In this document: positions 48,858-57,625 of the stretch, piece after piece
Position numbering within the stretch: position 1 is the stretch's first letter
Layout: each line of letters opens with the position of its first letter
NCBI GenBank assembly: GCA_021776825.1
Contig: JAJFFG010000118.1
Coordinates: forward strand, 1-64,000
Source: Planctomycetota bacterium
Lineage (GTDB): Bacteria; Planctomycetota; JAJSAM01; JAJVHW01
Direction: 5' to 3'
Length of the DNA stretch: 64,000 nt
Translations under genes and position numbers: made by a program
The notes under the pieces: model-generated
The model's input: the letters and a program-made list of their open reading frames with translations, nothing else
What the model was told of the DNA's origin: nothing
Database searches by the model: none

Positions 48858-50738
48858 ATGACCCCGCCGTCGAGCCGAAGGCGTTGGGCAGTGGTGGTGC
48901 TGCTGCTCCTGCTGGGCATGGTCTTGACGGCGGTCATGGTGGTGACCCGAGTTCCGTCCGAGGAGCCGAGCTCCGCGGACGTCGAGCCGGGTGATGCGAC
49001 GCCCGCCCACGAGACGTCGCCACGCGTTCGCCCACGCCGGCACCTCTCCCCCACGGCGTCCGGCACGGGCACCGACGCGAACGCCACTCCGCCGGCTCCG
49101 ACGGCGTCGCCGCCGGAGCCGTCCGGTAGGGACAGCGGCGCGGGCCACGAGCCGGCCGCTCCGTCGCCGAGCACCGACACCGAGGACGCGGCCGAGCTGG
49201 GTGTCCTGCGCGTCCAAGTCGTCGACGAGGACCGTCTCCCGCGAGACGACGCGCAGCTGCAGATCGTCGGAGTCGTCAACAGCATCGGCGTCACGCTGCA
49301 CCAGGGCGGCGTCGATGCGGACGGGCGTGTGGAGCTTCGGGCCGTCGAACCCGGTCGAGTCCACGTGGTCGCGCGTAGCGGCAGCCTCTCCCGAACGACG
49401 CCGATCGGGGTCGTCGCCGGCGAGACGACGGAGCTCGAGGTCGTGCTGCCGCGCGGGGCCGTCGTCACCGGCGTGGTCCGTCACGCGGAGCGAGGCCCGC
49501 TCGAGGGAGTGAAGATCCGTACGGGAGTGATCATTCGCGGCCGGCAGGAGGACGGCGTGCCGCGCGACTCGCTGAACGGAGTCACCGATGCCGAGGGGCG
49601 CTACCGGCTGACGGGAGTCCCACCCGGCACGCACGACCTCGTGCTCCAGGGCACCCATGTCGGTTGGTCCTCGCGTCCGCGTAGCCAACTCGTCGTCCAA
49701 GGCATCGACGACATCGAGCACGACATTCTCGTCGGCTCGGTGTCGTTCGAGGGCCTCGTGATCGATGCGGCGACCAAGCAACCCATCTCCGGTGCGGAGG
49801 TGCAGATCCAGCAGCCGTACTTCGACATGACCACAGCGGATCACCGCGGCGTGTTCCGCTTCACCGACCTGCCTCCGGGCGGGAGCCAGCTCTGCGTTTC
49901 GGCCGAGGGGTACGCCGTCCGCTTCCTCGACGGCGACGAGATCGCCGACGGCGCGGTGTCCCACCAGGTGATCACGCTCACGGCGGCGACCAAGCTCGAG
50001 ATCCGCGTCCGCGGCACGGACGACGCGCCGGTGCGCGGCGAAGTCATCGTCTCGTTCGAGAGCGACGATGGGACGAACGTCACGACCAACCTGAGAGCGG
50101 ACAGCGAGGGACACATCCACTACGACAAGGTCCTTCCGGGGGAGTACACGATCGGCTGCCGCGCCGACGGCTGGTCGAGCGCCAGCGTCCAGACCGTCCT
50201 CGAGCCGGGAGAGAACGCCATCGTCGTCACGCTCGAGCGCCTGCCCTCGAAGAGCGTCGTCGTCCTCGCCGGCCGCGTCGTCGAGGCGGACACCGGCAAG
50301 CCGGTCGCAGACGCCCGTGTCGGCAGCGGTCGGTCCTACGCCGTGACGGATGCCGCCGGGAACTTCGAGTTCCGCGGCGGCGGCCGCCCGGGACGTGTCA
50401 CGCTCTCGTGTGACGGCTACGGCCTGCTGATCGTGACGGTGCCGTCCGGGGGCTCGCTGACGATCCGCGCCCCGCGCGCCGTCGACCTGTTCCTCCGCGT
50501 CCGACGCCCCGATGGCGGTCCGTACGTCGGGCGCCTCACGATCAGTGTGAAGACGGCGGAGGATGGCGGCACTCGCGGCGGCACGGCGACCGACTGCGAC
50601 GAGCGTGGAGAAGCTCGTCACCGCCGCATCGTCCCGGGCCGCTACACGCTGCGGTTCTCGGCCACGAACGCCGGGAAGGCCGAGCTCGACGTGGACCTCC
50701 AGCCGGGTCGCAATGCGCTCGACATCGAGCTGAAGTAG
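48858..50738 (+). CDS. Membrane-anchored protein with carboxypeptidase-regulatory-like repeats
   Basis: The 626-residue product has an N-terminal anchor (VVVLLLLLGMVLTAVMVV), a Thr/Pro/Ala-rich linker to about 115, and at least five beta-sandwich units. Markers include TDAEGRYRLTGVPPGTHDL, VIDAATKQPISGAEV, and VVEADTGKPVADARV with its following TDAAGNFEF. The layout is the same as the protein at 28967 and it ends in the same type of strand (LDIELK). It is likely exported and structural. It starts 15 bp after the GNAT gene but its role is probably unrelated. Confidence 0.7.
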   Translation: MTPPSSRRRWAVVVLLLLLGMVLTAVMVVTRVPSEEPSSADVEPGDATPAHETSPRVRPRRHLSPTASGTGTDANATPPAPTASPPEPSGRDSGAGHEPAAPSPSTDTEDAAELGVLRVQVVDEDRLPRDDAQLQIVGVVNSIGVTLHQGGVDADGRVELRAVEPGRVHVVARSGSLSRTTPIGVVAGETTELEVVLPRGAVVTGVVRHAERGPLEGVKIRTGVIIRGRQEDGVPRDSLNGVTDAEGRYRLTGVPPGTHDLVLQGTHVGWSSRPRSQLVVQGIDDIEHDILVGSVSFEGLVIDAATKQPISGAEVQIQQPYFDMTTADHRGVFRFTDLPPGGSQLCVSAEGYAVRFLDGDEIADGAVSHQVITLTAATKLEIRVRGTDDAPVRGEVIVSFESDDGTNVTTNLRADSEGHIHYDKVLPGEYTIGCRADGWSSASVQTVLEPGENAIVVTLERLPSKSVVVLAGRVVEADTGKPVADARVGSGRSYAVTDAAGNFEFRGGGRPGRVTLSCDGYGLLIVTVPSGGSLTIRAPRAVDLFLRVRRPDGGPYVGRLTISVKTAEDGGTRGGTATDCDERGEARHRRIVPGRYTLRFSATNAGKAELDVDLQPGRNALDIELK

Positions 50739-50742
50739 AGAG

Positions 50743-52170
50743 TCAGCGCGGCAGCGGCTCGAGCCGCGCGTCGAGCGGGTCCCGCGACGCCCACCGGATC
50801 ACGACGACCTGCGCGGTCGATGTCGGCGTCGACCGTCCCTCCAGACGGACGAGCGCTTGCAGGGCGTGCGGGAACGTCGCGATGTGCGGAACGTCCGTCT
50901 CGATCCGCACGTTCGGCGGGAGGCGAGCCAGGAGGCGCGCGACGGGGAGCTGCGCGCGCAGCGTCGGCCCGTAGCGCGGACCGCGCGTGCCGGACGTGGC
51001 GTGAACGCGTCCCGCGACGAGGAGCGTCGAGACCCCGAGCACGATGGCGAGCGAGACGGCGAGCGCCCGCGGCCGACCCGGCGCCTTCTCGATACGTGAC
51101 TGCACCGCGCTCCAGACGATCAACAGCGCGCCGATCCACGTCGCGTTCAGATGGTGCGGATCTCCATGGGTCCGTGTGAGTCCCCCCACCACACAATGCA
51201 GAGCGATCACGACGAGACCGAGTCGCGCCAGGCTTCGCCGCAATGCCTCGCTCTCGTCACGCGACGGCTCGGTCACGGCGTTGAGAGCACCCTCGATGCA
51301 CCAGAACGCGACGCTGATCGACAGAGCGAGGCACACGAGGTACGGCCAACGCAGCAGAGCCGGCCAGGCCGCGAGCCAGTCGGCTCCGAAGACGTACGAC
51401 AGCCCACCCGCCATCAGGTGTCGCGGTGCCGAGAGCGGATAGAGCGCGCCCTTCCAGATCGACCCGTCCTCCGCTGGCGCGAACGCTCCCGACAGCGCGG
51501 TCTGCCAGTACGGGGCCGACAGGACCGCGAGCACGGCCACCGCGATCGCCAGTTTCACGGCGTGTCGACCGAGGTCGCCGCGCCGACACCAGAGCGCATG
51601 GAACGCGATCCCGAGCAGCAACGGTCCGCACATGAGATGGCAGAGCACCATCAGCGTCCCCGTGGCCGCCGTGAGCACCAGGTCGCTAGCGCGGCGGTGC
51701 ACCACGAACGACGCGTAGGCCGCGACCGTGAGCGCGGCCAGCGGAATGTTCCACGAGTTGTCCCAGACGAGGCGCGCGTAGAACCACATCCAGGGCGAAG
51801 CCAGCGTGGCCACGACGAGCCACCGCGTCACGCCGAGCGTGCGCGCAAGCCAGGCAAGCGAGCCCGCGAGCACCGCGCCGAACAGGAGGGCACGCAGCGA
51901 CACGATCCACGCGATGTCGTGCGTCACGAACAGAAGTAGCTGGTCGACCCACAGCCCGAGCGGGCCGTACTGCGTGCCGCGCTGACTCTGCAATCCGAGC
52001 CAGGGCAGTTCCCCCGCCGCATTGGCATCGAGGGCGCGCAGCAGGAGATGCGGCTCGTCGTTGATCCACGGCGCGTCCAGCGGGAACGCCATCCACCCGA
52101 CTAGGAGGACGAGGACCGCGACCCGCCAGGGCCAGCGACGCTCGGGGTCGGACACGGAACTCGCTGCCAT
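50743..52170 (-). CDS. Polytopic membrane protein, glycosyltransferase-like
   Basis: The 475-residue protein has about ten membrane helices and an early acidic loop (APWINDEPHLLLRAL) like the catalytic D/E of GT39/GT83-type enzymes. LVWDNSWNIPLAALTVAAY also recalls that group. The last 90 residues form a soluble tail. It is convergent with the preceding gene, with only four bases between stops. The assignment is tentative; a lipid-linked sugar transferase is most likely. Confidence 0.55.
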   Translation of the reverse strand: MAASSVSDPERRWPWRVAVLVLLVGWMAFPLDAPWINDEPHLLLRALDANAAGELPWLGLQSQRGTQYGPLGLWVDQLLLFVTHDIAWIVSLRALLFGAVLAGSLAWLARTLGVTRWLVVATLASPWMWFYARLVWDNSWNIPLAALTVAAYASFVVHRRASDLVLTAATGTLMVLCHLMCGPLLLGIAFHALWCRRGDLGRHAVKLAIAVAVLAVLSAPYWQTALSGAFAPAEDGSIWKGALYPLSAPRHLMAGGLSYVFGADWLAAWPALLRWPYLVCLALSISVAFWCIEGALNAVTEPSRDESEALRRSLARLGLVVIALHCVVGGLTRTHGDPHHLNATWIGALLIVWSAVQSRIEKAPGRPRALAVSLAIVLGVSTLLVAGRVHATSGTRGPRYGPTLRAQLPVARLLARLPPNVRIETDVPHIATFPHALQALVRLEGRSTPTSTAQVVVIRWASRDPLDARLEPLPR

Positions 52171-52184
52171 CCCCGGACTCTACG

Positions 52185-52527
52185 GGCTAGCAGGCGGTCG
52201 GAGTTACGGCCTCGACGCGCCACGCCGGTTGCCGCGACAGTCTGCTAGCGATAGGCCGACTGGGGGGCGAGCGGCGAATTGCGGTGCGGTCGGGCTTCCG
52301 GCGGCGCCACGCGCCAACGCGGGCGTTCTGGAGCGGATCCGTCGCCGATTCCAGTTCGAAACGGCGGCTCACGCCCTCGCGGCGGCCAGCTTCAGCAGGT
52401 TGTGCGCCGTGCCCAGATCATCGTCCACGGCGACGACGCTCGTGTGCCCGGTGGGCGGTCTAACTAGCAGCCTGTCGCCCCGACGGTCTCTCGCTCGGCG
52501 ACGCCGAAACTCCGACAGGCGGCTAGC
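52185..52527. repeat. 343-bp foldback element with 64-bp imperfect terminal inverted repeats
   Basis: Left arm 52185-52248 and right arm 52464-52527 are inverted copies of equal length. Matching blocks are GGCTAGC, GTCGGAGTT, GCGACA and CTGCTAG, at the same offsets from each end. The interior on the minus strand holds a short frame ending in GTAHNLLKLAAARA and stop, which looks like the C-terminus of an IS transposase. The element could therefore be a deleted IS. Its right end supplies the stop codon of the kinase-like gene. Confidence 0.7.
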
Positions 52528-53695
52528 CGAAGACCTCTTCCGGTGTCCCGTTGAACGCCGTCAACAGCTCATCCATGACGAGCGAGACGATCTCGCGCGA
52601 CGCCACGTCGACGTCGTCGTTGATCACGATCATCGTGCCCTCGGCATCGGCGACGTCGAGCAGATAGGACTGCACGTCCCAGATCTCGTCGAAGTGCTGC
52701 AAGTACCGCTTCGCGCGCCGGTCCGGGGCGACCTTGCCGCGACCGCGGATGCGCCGCTTGAGTTCGGGCGGGCGCAGCACGGCGACGACCGCGCGCACCA
52801 CGATCGCATCGGTGTCGCCGGCGATGCCGGGCATGCTCGCCGGGTGCAGATGGACACCTTCGACGATCATCGAGACGCGCTCGCGGAGCGCACGCCCGAT
52901 GACGGCCTCGCCCGCAACGGCGACCAGTTCCGCCTGCACGAGGTAGCCGCTCACGAGCTGCGGCTGGTCGCCGTCGACTGGCGCGGGAAGCGTCTCCCAT
53001 GCGGTGAACGACGAGCAGTGCAGCGCCGGCGTGACCCGCGGCGGGATCATGGTGCGCATCACCTCGCGCAGCATGTCCGTCGACTGCGTTCGCACGATGT
53101 CCAGCTGGTGCGCGACGCGCGTCGCCAACGTGCTCTTGCCCGTGCCGGTTGTCCCGCCGATCAGGACGAGCAGGGGCCGATCGCTGTGGCGGAACTCCTC
53201 CCAGACGAGATAGCGCCGTGCCGCGTCGTCACCGAGGTGCTCTGTGAGGTGCGCGTACGTCAATCGCTTCATCTGCGGGATGCTGATCTCGGCCACGCCT
53301 CGCTCGATGAGCTGCCGGTAGATCTCGGCGGCCACCTCGGCGGCGTCGTCGAGGGACAGACCGCACGCCTCCAGACTCATCCGGTGTCGGCCTCGCGAGT
53401 ACGGGGTGCTCTGACCGTCGGAGAGATGCACGAGCACGGCCGGCACGTCGCGCTGCTCCTCGTAGCGTCGCGCGACGTCGGCGTCGGCCTCGGTCAAGTG
53501 CTGGTGGATCACGTAGTTGCGCAGTTCGACCGTATCGATCTCGTCGGTGTCGCGCAGTCCGTCCCGCACGCGCGACGCGACGGCGAACGCATCCTCGAAC
53601 GTCATCCCGGCGTCCTGCAGGGATCGCGTAAGGATGCCCCGAAGGAACGGCACTCGGGCCGAGTTCGAGCACTGGATTACAAGGGTCTTCGCCAC
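52523..53695 (-). CDS. 2-phosphoglycerate kinase-like protein with ATP-cone domains
   Basis: The 390-residue product has two ATP-cone-like segments in its first 185 residues (about 15-105 and 110-185), then a P-loop kinase domain with GGTTGTGKSTLA and STDMLREVMRTMIPP. This is the layout of archaeal 2-phosphoglycerate kinase, which in heat-loving archaea makes cyclic 2,3-diphosphoglycerate. Bacterial homologues have no settled role. GTG 53695 with GGGAG upstream is chosen because the longer frame runs under the divergent phoB gene. The C-terminus ends in EEVFG where the foldback element begins. Confidence 0.7.
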   Translation of the reverse strand: MAKTLVIQCSNSARVPFLRGILTRSLQDAGMTFEDAFAVASRVRDGLRDTDEIDTVELRNYVIHQHLTEADADVARRYEEQRDVPAVLVHLSDGQSTPYSRGRHRMSLEACGLSLDDAAEVAAEIYRQLIERGVAEISIPQMKRLTYAHLTEHLGDDAARRYLVWEEFRHSDRPLLVLIGGTTGTGKSTLATRVAHQLDIVRTQSTDMLREVMRTMIPPRVTPALHCSSFTAWETLPAPVDGDQPQLVSGYLVQAELVAVAGEAVIGRALRERVSMIVEGVHLHPASMPGIAGDTDAIVVRAVVAVLRPPELKRRIRGRGKVAPDRRAKRYLQHFDEIWDVQSYLLDVADAEGTMIVINDDVDVASREIVSLVMDELLTAFNGTPEEVFG

Positions 53696-53797
53696 GCGCG
53701 CACGCTCCCAGAGAGGCGTTCTCCTGACGCCAATCGTATAGTCTCGCACAGCAACGGCGGAAGGACGCCGTCGCGGCGGGGGGGAGAGCCGGGCACG

Positions 53798-54496
53798 ATG
53801 AGCCGGAAGACCGTTCTGGTCGTGGACGATGAGCGCGATCTCGTCGACATCCTCGAGTTCCATCTACGCCGCGAGCAGTACCACGTCGTCACGGCCGCCG
53901 ACGGGGAGACCGCGCTGAAGGTCGCCGATCGAGAGCAGCCAGACCTCGTCCTGCTGGACCTGATGCTGCCCGGCATCGGGGGCCTGGAGGTCTGTCGTCG
54001 ACTACGCGCGAACGAGCGCACGGCCGACGTCCCCATCGTCATGCTCACTGCCAAGGGCGAGGAGACCGACGCGGTCATCGGACTGTCCCAGGGCGCGGAC
54101 GACTACGTGCGCAAGCCGTTCGGGGTGAAGGAGCTCCTCGCGCGCGTGGCGACGCAACTCCGACGCGGACGCCGCTCCTCGCGGAACGACCGCTCCTCGG
54201 TGGTCTGGGGAGACCTCGTCGTGGACGGAGATGGCATGCTCGCGATGCTGCGGGGCAAGCCGCTCGCCCTGACGATCACAGAGTTCAAACTCCTGCGAGC
54301 GCTGGTCGCGCGCCCCGGTCGCGCCTTCACCCGCGACGAGCTCTTGGACGCCGCCCGCGACCCCGACTCGCCCTCCGGCGGACGCACGATCGACGTGCAC
54401 GTCGCCGCGTTGCGCCGCAAACTAGGCGACTACGGCGACCACGTTCTGACCGTTCGTGGTGTGGGCTACAAGGTCGCGACCGACCCCAGTTTGTAG
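53798..54496 (+). CDS. phoB: PhoB-type response regulator
   Basis: The 232-residue OmpR/PhoB regulator has a receiver domain (D10, D11, phosphorylated D54, K in VRKPFG) and a winged-helix DNA-binding domain (LTITEFKLLRALVARPGR, TIDVHVAALRRKLG). It lies just before pstS, so control of the phosphate genes is likely. No PhoR-type kinase is in the window. Confidence 0.87.
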   Translation: MSRKTVLVVDDERDLVDILEFHLRREQYHVVTAADGETALKVADREQPDLVLLDLMLPGIGGLEVCRRLRANERTADVPIVMLTAKGEETDAVIGLSQGADDYVRKPFGVKELLARVATQLRRGRRSSRNDRSSVVWGDLVVDGDGMLAMLRGKPLALTITEFKLLRALVARPGRAFTRDELLDAARDPDSPSGGRTIDVHVAALRRKLGDYGDHVLTVRGVGYKVATDPSL

Positions 54497-54587
54497 TCGC
54501 CTGCTGGCGCGTCCGACGGGCCGAACTCAGCCCCGAATGCATGGGCTTCGTCCGGAGTCCGTGAAGGATTCGTTAACCCGTCGATCG

Positions 54588-54603
54588 AGGCCGGATCCGG
54601 CCT
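54588..54603. promoter_or_regulatory. 16-bp perfect palindrome between phoB and pstS
   Basis: AGGCCGGATCCGGCCT is a perfect palindrome, 92 bp after the phoB stop and 105 bp before pstS. It could be a phoB terminator hairpin or an operator. A nearby CGTTAACC (54570-54577) recalls a Pho-box half-site but is not repeated. Confidence 0.4.
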
Positions 54604-54708
54604 GACAGGGTTCTCTCCAAGCACCAGAGTGCGCGAACCCCAGGAGGCGACGGACGCCTTCGCAAACGACCGCGCGCCGGTCGGGGTCGGTGCGCCACGG
54701 AGAGACTC

Positions 54709-55620
54709 ATGCGGAACATCGCACTCGCAACCGCCATGGCCGTCTCGCTCTCGCTCGTCGCCTGTGGCGGTGGTGGCGGCGACGACGCGGACGGCGGCCG
54801 CGCACAGCGCACACTGCTCCAGAACAAGGGATCGGACACCCTCGTCAACGTCGCACAGGCGTGGGCCGAGGCGTACCGCGAGGTGGACCCGAGTGTCGCG
54901 GTCGCGGTGACCGGCGGTGGCTCCGGCACCGGCATCTCAGCCCTCATCAACGGCACGGTGGACCTCGCGAACACCAGCCGCTCCATGAAGGACAAGGAGA
55001 TCGAGAAAGCCCGGCAGAACGGCATCGAGCCGGTCGAACACATCGTCGGCTACGACGCGCTCGCCGTGTACGTGCACAAGGACAACCCGATCGAGAGCAT
55101 CACGTTCGCGCAGCTCGCGGCCATCTACGGCGAGGGCGGCACGACAAAGACGTGGGATCAACTCGGCATCACGGTCCCGGGCGCCAAGGACGGGAAGATC
55201 GTCCGCGTCAGCCGTCAGAACAACTCCGGCACGTACGCCTACTTCAAGAAGGCGGTGCTCCGGAAGGACGGCGAGTACAAGCTCGGCTCGCTCGACATGC
55301 ACGGGTCGAAGGACGTCGTCGACCTCGTCATGAAGACACCCGGCGCCATCGGCTACAGCGGCCTGGCCTACGCGACGCACGAGGTCAAGCTCGTGCCCGT
55401 CGCGAGGGATGACGGCGCGCCGGCTGTCATGCCGACCGTCGCCACCGCCATCGATCGCTCGTATCCGATCGCACGGCCGCTGTTCATGTACACGCGCGGC
55501 CAGCCCGAGGGCGCCGTCGCGACGTACCTGGACTGGATCCTCAGCAACGACGGCCAGACGATCATCCTCGACAAGGGCTACGCCCCTGTGCGGGCCCCTG
55601 TGAGAGACGACCTGCGATGA
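54709..55620 (+). CDS. pstS: Phosphate-binding lipoprotein PstS
   Basis: The 303-residue protein has a lipoprotein signal (VSLSLVACGGGGGDD; Cys at 19) and the phosphate-binding loops of the PstS family (NKGSDTLVNVAQAWAEAY, TGGGSGTGISALINGTVDLA, SRQNNSGTYAYFKK). It captures phosphate for PstCAB. It overlaps the phoU fusion by four bases. Confidence 0.92.
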   Translation: MRNIALATAMAVSLSLVACGGGGGDDADGGRAQRTLLQNKGSDTLVNVAQAWAEAYREVDPSVAVAVTGGGSGTGISALINGTVDLANTSRSMKDKEIEKARQNGIEPVEHIVGYDALAVYVHKDNPIESITFAQLAAIYGEGGTTKTWDQLGITVPGAKDGKIVRVSRQNNSGTYAYFKKAVLRKDGEYKLGSLDMHGSKDVVDLVMKTPGAIGYSGLAYATHEVKLVPVARDDGAPAVMPTVATAIDRSYPIARPLFMYTRGQPEGAVATYLDWILSNDGQTIILDKGYAPVRAPVRDDLR

Positions 55621-56708
55621 GCCACTACGAGGAACGTCTGCAGAGCGACCTGGACGAGATCCGATCCAGGGTCCGCAAACTCGGCGCCGGCGTGAACGCC
55701 GCGATCGAGAACGCGGCGAACGCGCTGATCCGTCGCGACGGTGACCTCGCGGCGTCGGTGATCCTCGGCGATCTGCCGATCAACCGCGGGACACGCGAAG
55801 TCGACCGCCTGTGCCACCTGGTCGTAGCGCGGCATCTACCGAGCGCCGGCAACCTCCGCTTCGTCTCCTCGACGATGCGTCTCATGGTCGCCCTCGAGCG
55901 CGTCGGCGACTACGCGGTGACCATCGCCCGCGAGGCAGTGCAGTTGTCGGCAGACGCACCGGAGCGACTGCGTCGTGACATTGAGGCGATGGCCGATCGA
56001 TCGCGCGCCACGCTGCGTCAGTCGTTGCAGGCCTACGACGAGGGCAGCGCCGACCTGGCACGCGGCGCCAAGTCCCTGACCGGCGAGAAGCGCAGCGCGT
56101 TCCACGGGGTGTTCACAGACCTCCTCGACGAGGCCGAACGCAGCGATCGCTCCATGAAGGACCTGTTCGCGCTCCTCATCGTGATCAACCGCCTCGAGCG
56201 GATCGGCGACCAGGCCAAGAACATCTGCGAGGAGACGATCTTCGCGGCGACCGGCGAGACGAAGGCGCCGAAGGTCTACCGCGTCCTCTTCGTCGACCGG
56301 ACCAACACGCTGAAGAGTGTGATGGCCGCAGCGATCGCCAAGCGCGCCTACGCCAACAGCGGCAGCTTCGAGAGTGCCGGGTGGCAGCCGGGGTCCGAGC
56401 GCGAGGCCGCGGTGACGGCGTTCCTCGATCAGCACGGTCTGGCCTCCGACGCGGACGCTCCCCGCGAGCTCGTCCCAACGCATGAGGTGCTGAACGACTA
56501 CCACGTCGTCGTGGCACTGGAGGACGGCCTCATCCCGCGCATCGCGGAGATCCCGTTCCACACGGTGATCGTGCACTGGGAAGTCGGACCGGGGCCCGCA
56601 GCGGCGGCAGACCTGACGGCCGCTGACGTGGTCACCGCCGTGCATCGCGATCTCACTGTGCGCATCCGCGACCTGATGGAGACCCTGCGGGGTCCCGAGC
56701 CCGCGTGA
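55617..56708 (+). CDS. phoU: PhoU fused to a degenerate low-molecular-weight phosphatase-like domain
   Basis: Residues 1 to about 215 are PhoU: two three-helix bundles with the metal-site blocks MRLMVALERVGDYAVTIA and VINRLERIGDQAKNICEE. From residue 219 a second domain (VYRVLFVDRTNTLKSVMAAA) aligns with the P-loop of low-molecular-weight tyrosine phosphatases and arsenate reductases. There the active-site C-x5-R is replaced by D227 and K233, so catalysis is unlikely. A binding or sensing role is possible. It sits between pstS and pstC, overlapping both. Confidence 0.85.
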   Translation: MSHYEERLQSDLDEIRSRVRKLGAGVNAAIENAANALIRRDGDLAASVILGDLPINRGTREVDRLCHLVVARHLPSAGNLRFVSSTMRLMVALERVGDYAVTIAREAVQLSADAPERLRRDIEAMADRSRATLRQSLQAYDEGSADLARGAKSLTGEKRSAFHGVFTDLLDEAERSDRSMKDLFALLIVINRLERIGDQAKNICEETIFAATGETKAPKVYRVLFVDRTNTLKSVMAAAIAKRAYANSGSFESAGWQPGSEREAAVTAFLDQHGLASDADAPRELVPTHEVLNDYHVVVALEDGLIPRIAEIPFHTVIVHWEVGPGPAAAADLTAADVVTAVHRDLTVRIRDLMETLRGPEPA

Positions 56709-57622
56709 GCACCGTGATTGACTCCGGCGACGCCGATCGTCTCGACGCGGCGTGGTGGATCGACCGCATCGTGAAGGTGCTGGTCTTCGCCGGCGGCATC
56801 TCCGCGATCGTGTTCATCCTGGGGATCTTCGCGTTCGTCACGAAGGAGGGCTTCGGCTTCGTCCTCAAGGACATGGACGTCGTCGAGTTCTTCACGTCGC
56901 CGAACTGGCGTCCGACGTCGGACACCAAGCCGACGCACGGCATCCTGGCCCTCTTGGCGGGGACCGCGAGCATCACCGGCTTCGCGATGCTGATCTCGGT
57001 CCCGTTCTCGCTCGGCGCGGCGATCTACATCGGCGAGTTCGCGACGGGCAAGACGCGCGAGACGCTCAAGGTCCTCGTGGAGATGCTCGCCGCGATCCCC
57101 TCCGTCGTCTGGGGCTTCATCGGGCTCTCGATCATGAACCCGCTGATCATCGACCTCTTCGACGTGCCGGTCGGCCTCTGCATGCTCAACGCGGGGCTGA
57201 TCCTCGGGCTGATGGCCGCGCCGATCATGACCACGATCGCGGAGGACGCGCTCAAGGCCGTTCCGGATGGGTACCGCGAGGCCGCCGAAGCGATGGGCGC
57301 GACGCGCTGGCAGGTGATCTGGAAGGTCGTCATCCCCGCTGCGAAGAACGGCCTGGTGGCGGCGGTCCTGCTCGGTGTCGGCCGCGGCTTCGGCGAGACG
57401 ATGGCGGTGCTGATGGCGAGCGGCCACTCGATCAACATGCCGGAAGGCGTGTTCGATCCGGTGCGCGCGCTGACGGCCACGATCGCCGCGGAGCTCGGCG
57501 AGACCGTCGCGGGCGACACCCACTATCAGGCGCTCTTCACGCTGGGCATCCTGCTCTTCGCCGTCACGTTCGTCATCAACCTGACTGCCGACCTGGTCGT
57601 CCGCGGCATCCGGAAGAAGTAG
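56705..57622 (+). CDS. pstC: Phosphate ABC transporter permease PstC
   Basis: The 305-residue permease has about six membrane helices and the EAA-type loop (YREAAEAMGATRWQVIWKVV) that contacts the ATPase. The PstC-typical acidic insertion is short here. The start overlaps the phoU fusion by four bases, and pstA follows after three bases. Confidence 0.93.
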   Translation: MSTVIDSGDADRLDAAWWIDRIVKVLVFAGGISAIVFILGIFAFVTKEGFGFVLKDMDVVEFFTSPNWRPTSDTKPTHGILALLAGTASITGFAMLISVPFSLGAAIYIGEFATGKTRETLKVLVEMLAAIPSVVWGFIGLSIMNPLIIDLFDVPVGLCMLNAGLILGLMAAPIMTTIAEDALKAVPDGYREAAEAMGATRWQVIWKVVIPAAKNGLVAAVLLGVGRGFGETMAVLMASGHSINMPEGVFDPVRALTATIAAELGETVAGDTHYQALFTLGILLFAVTFVINLTADLVVRGIRKK

Positions 57623-57625
57623 GCG

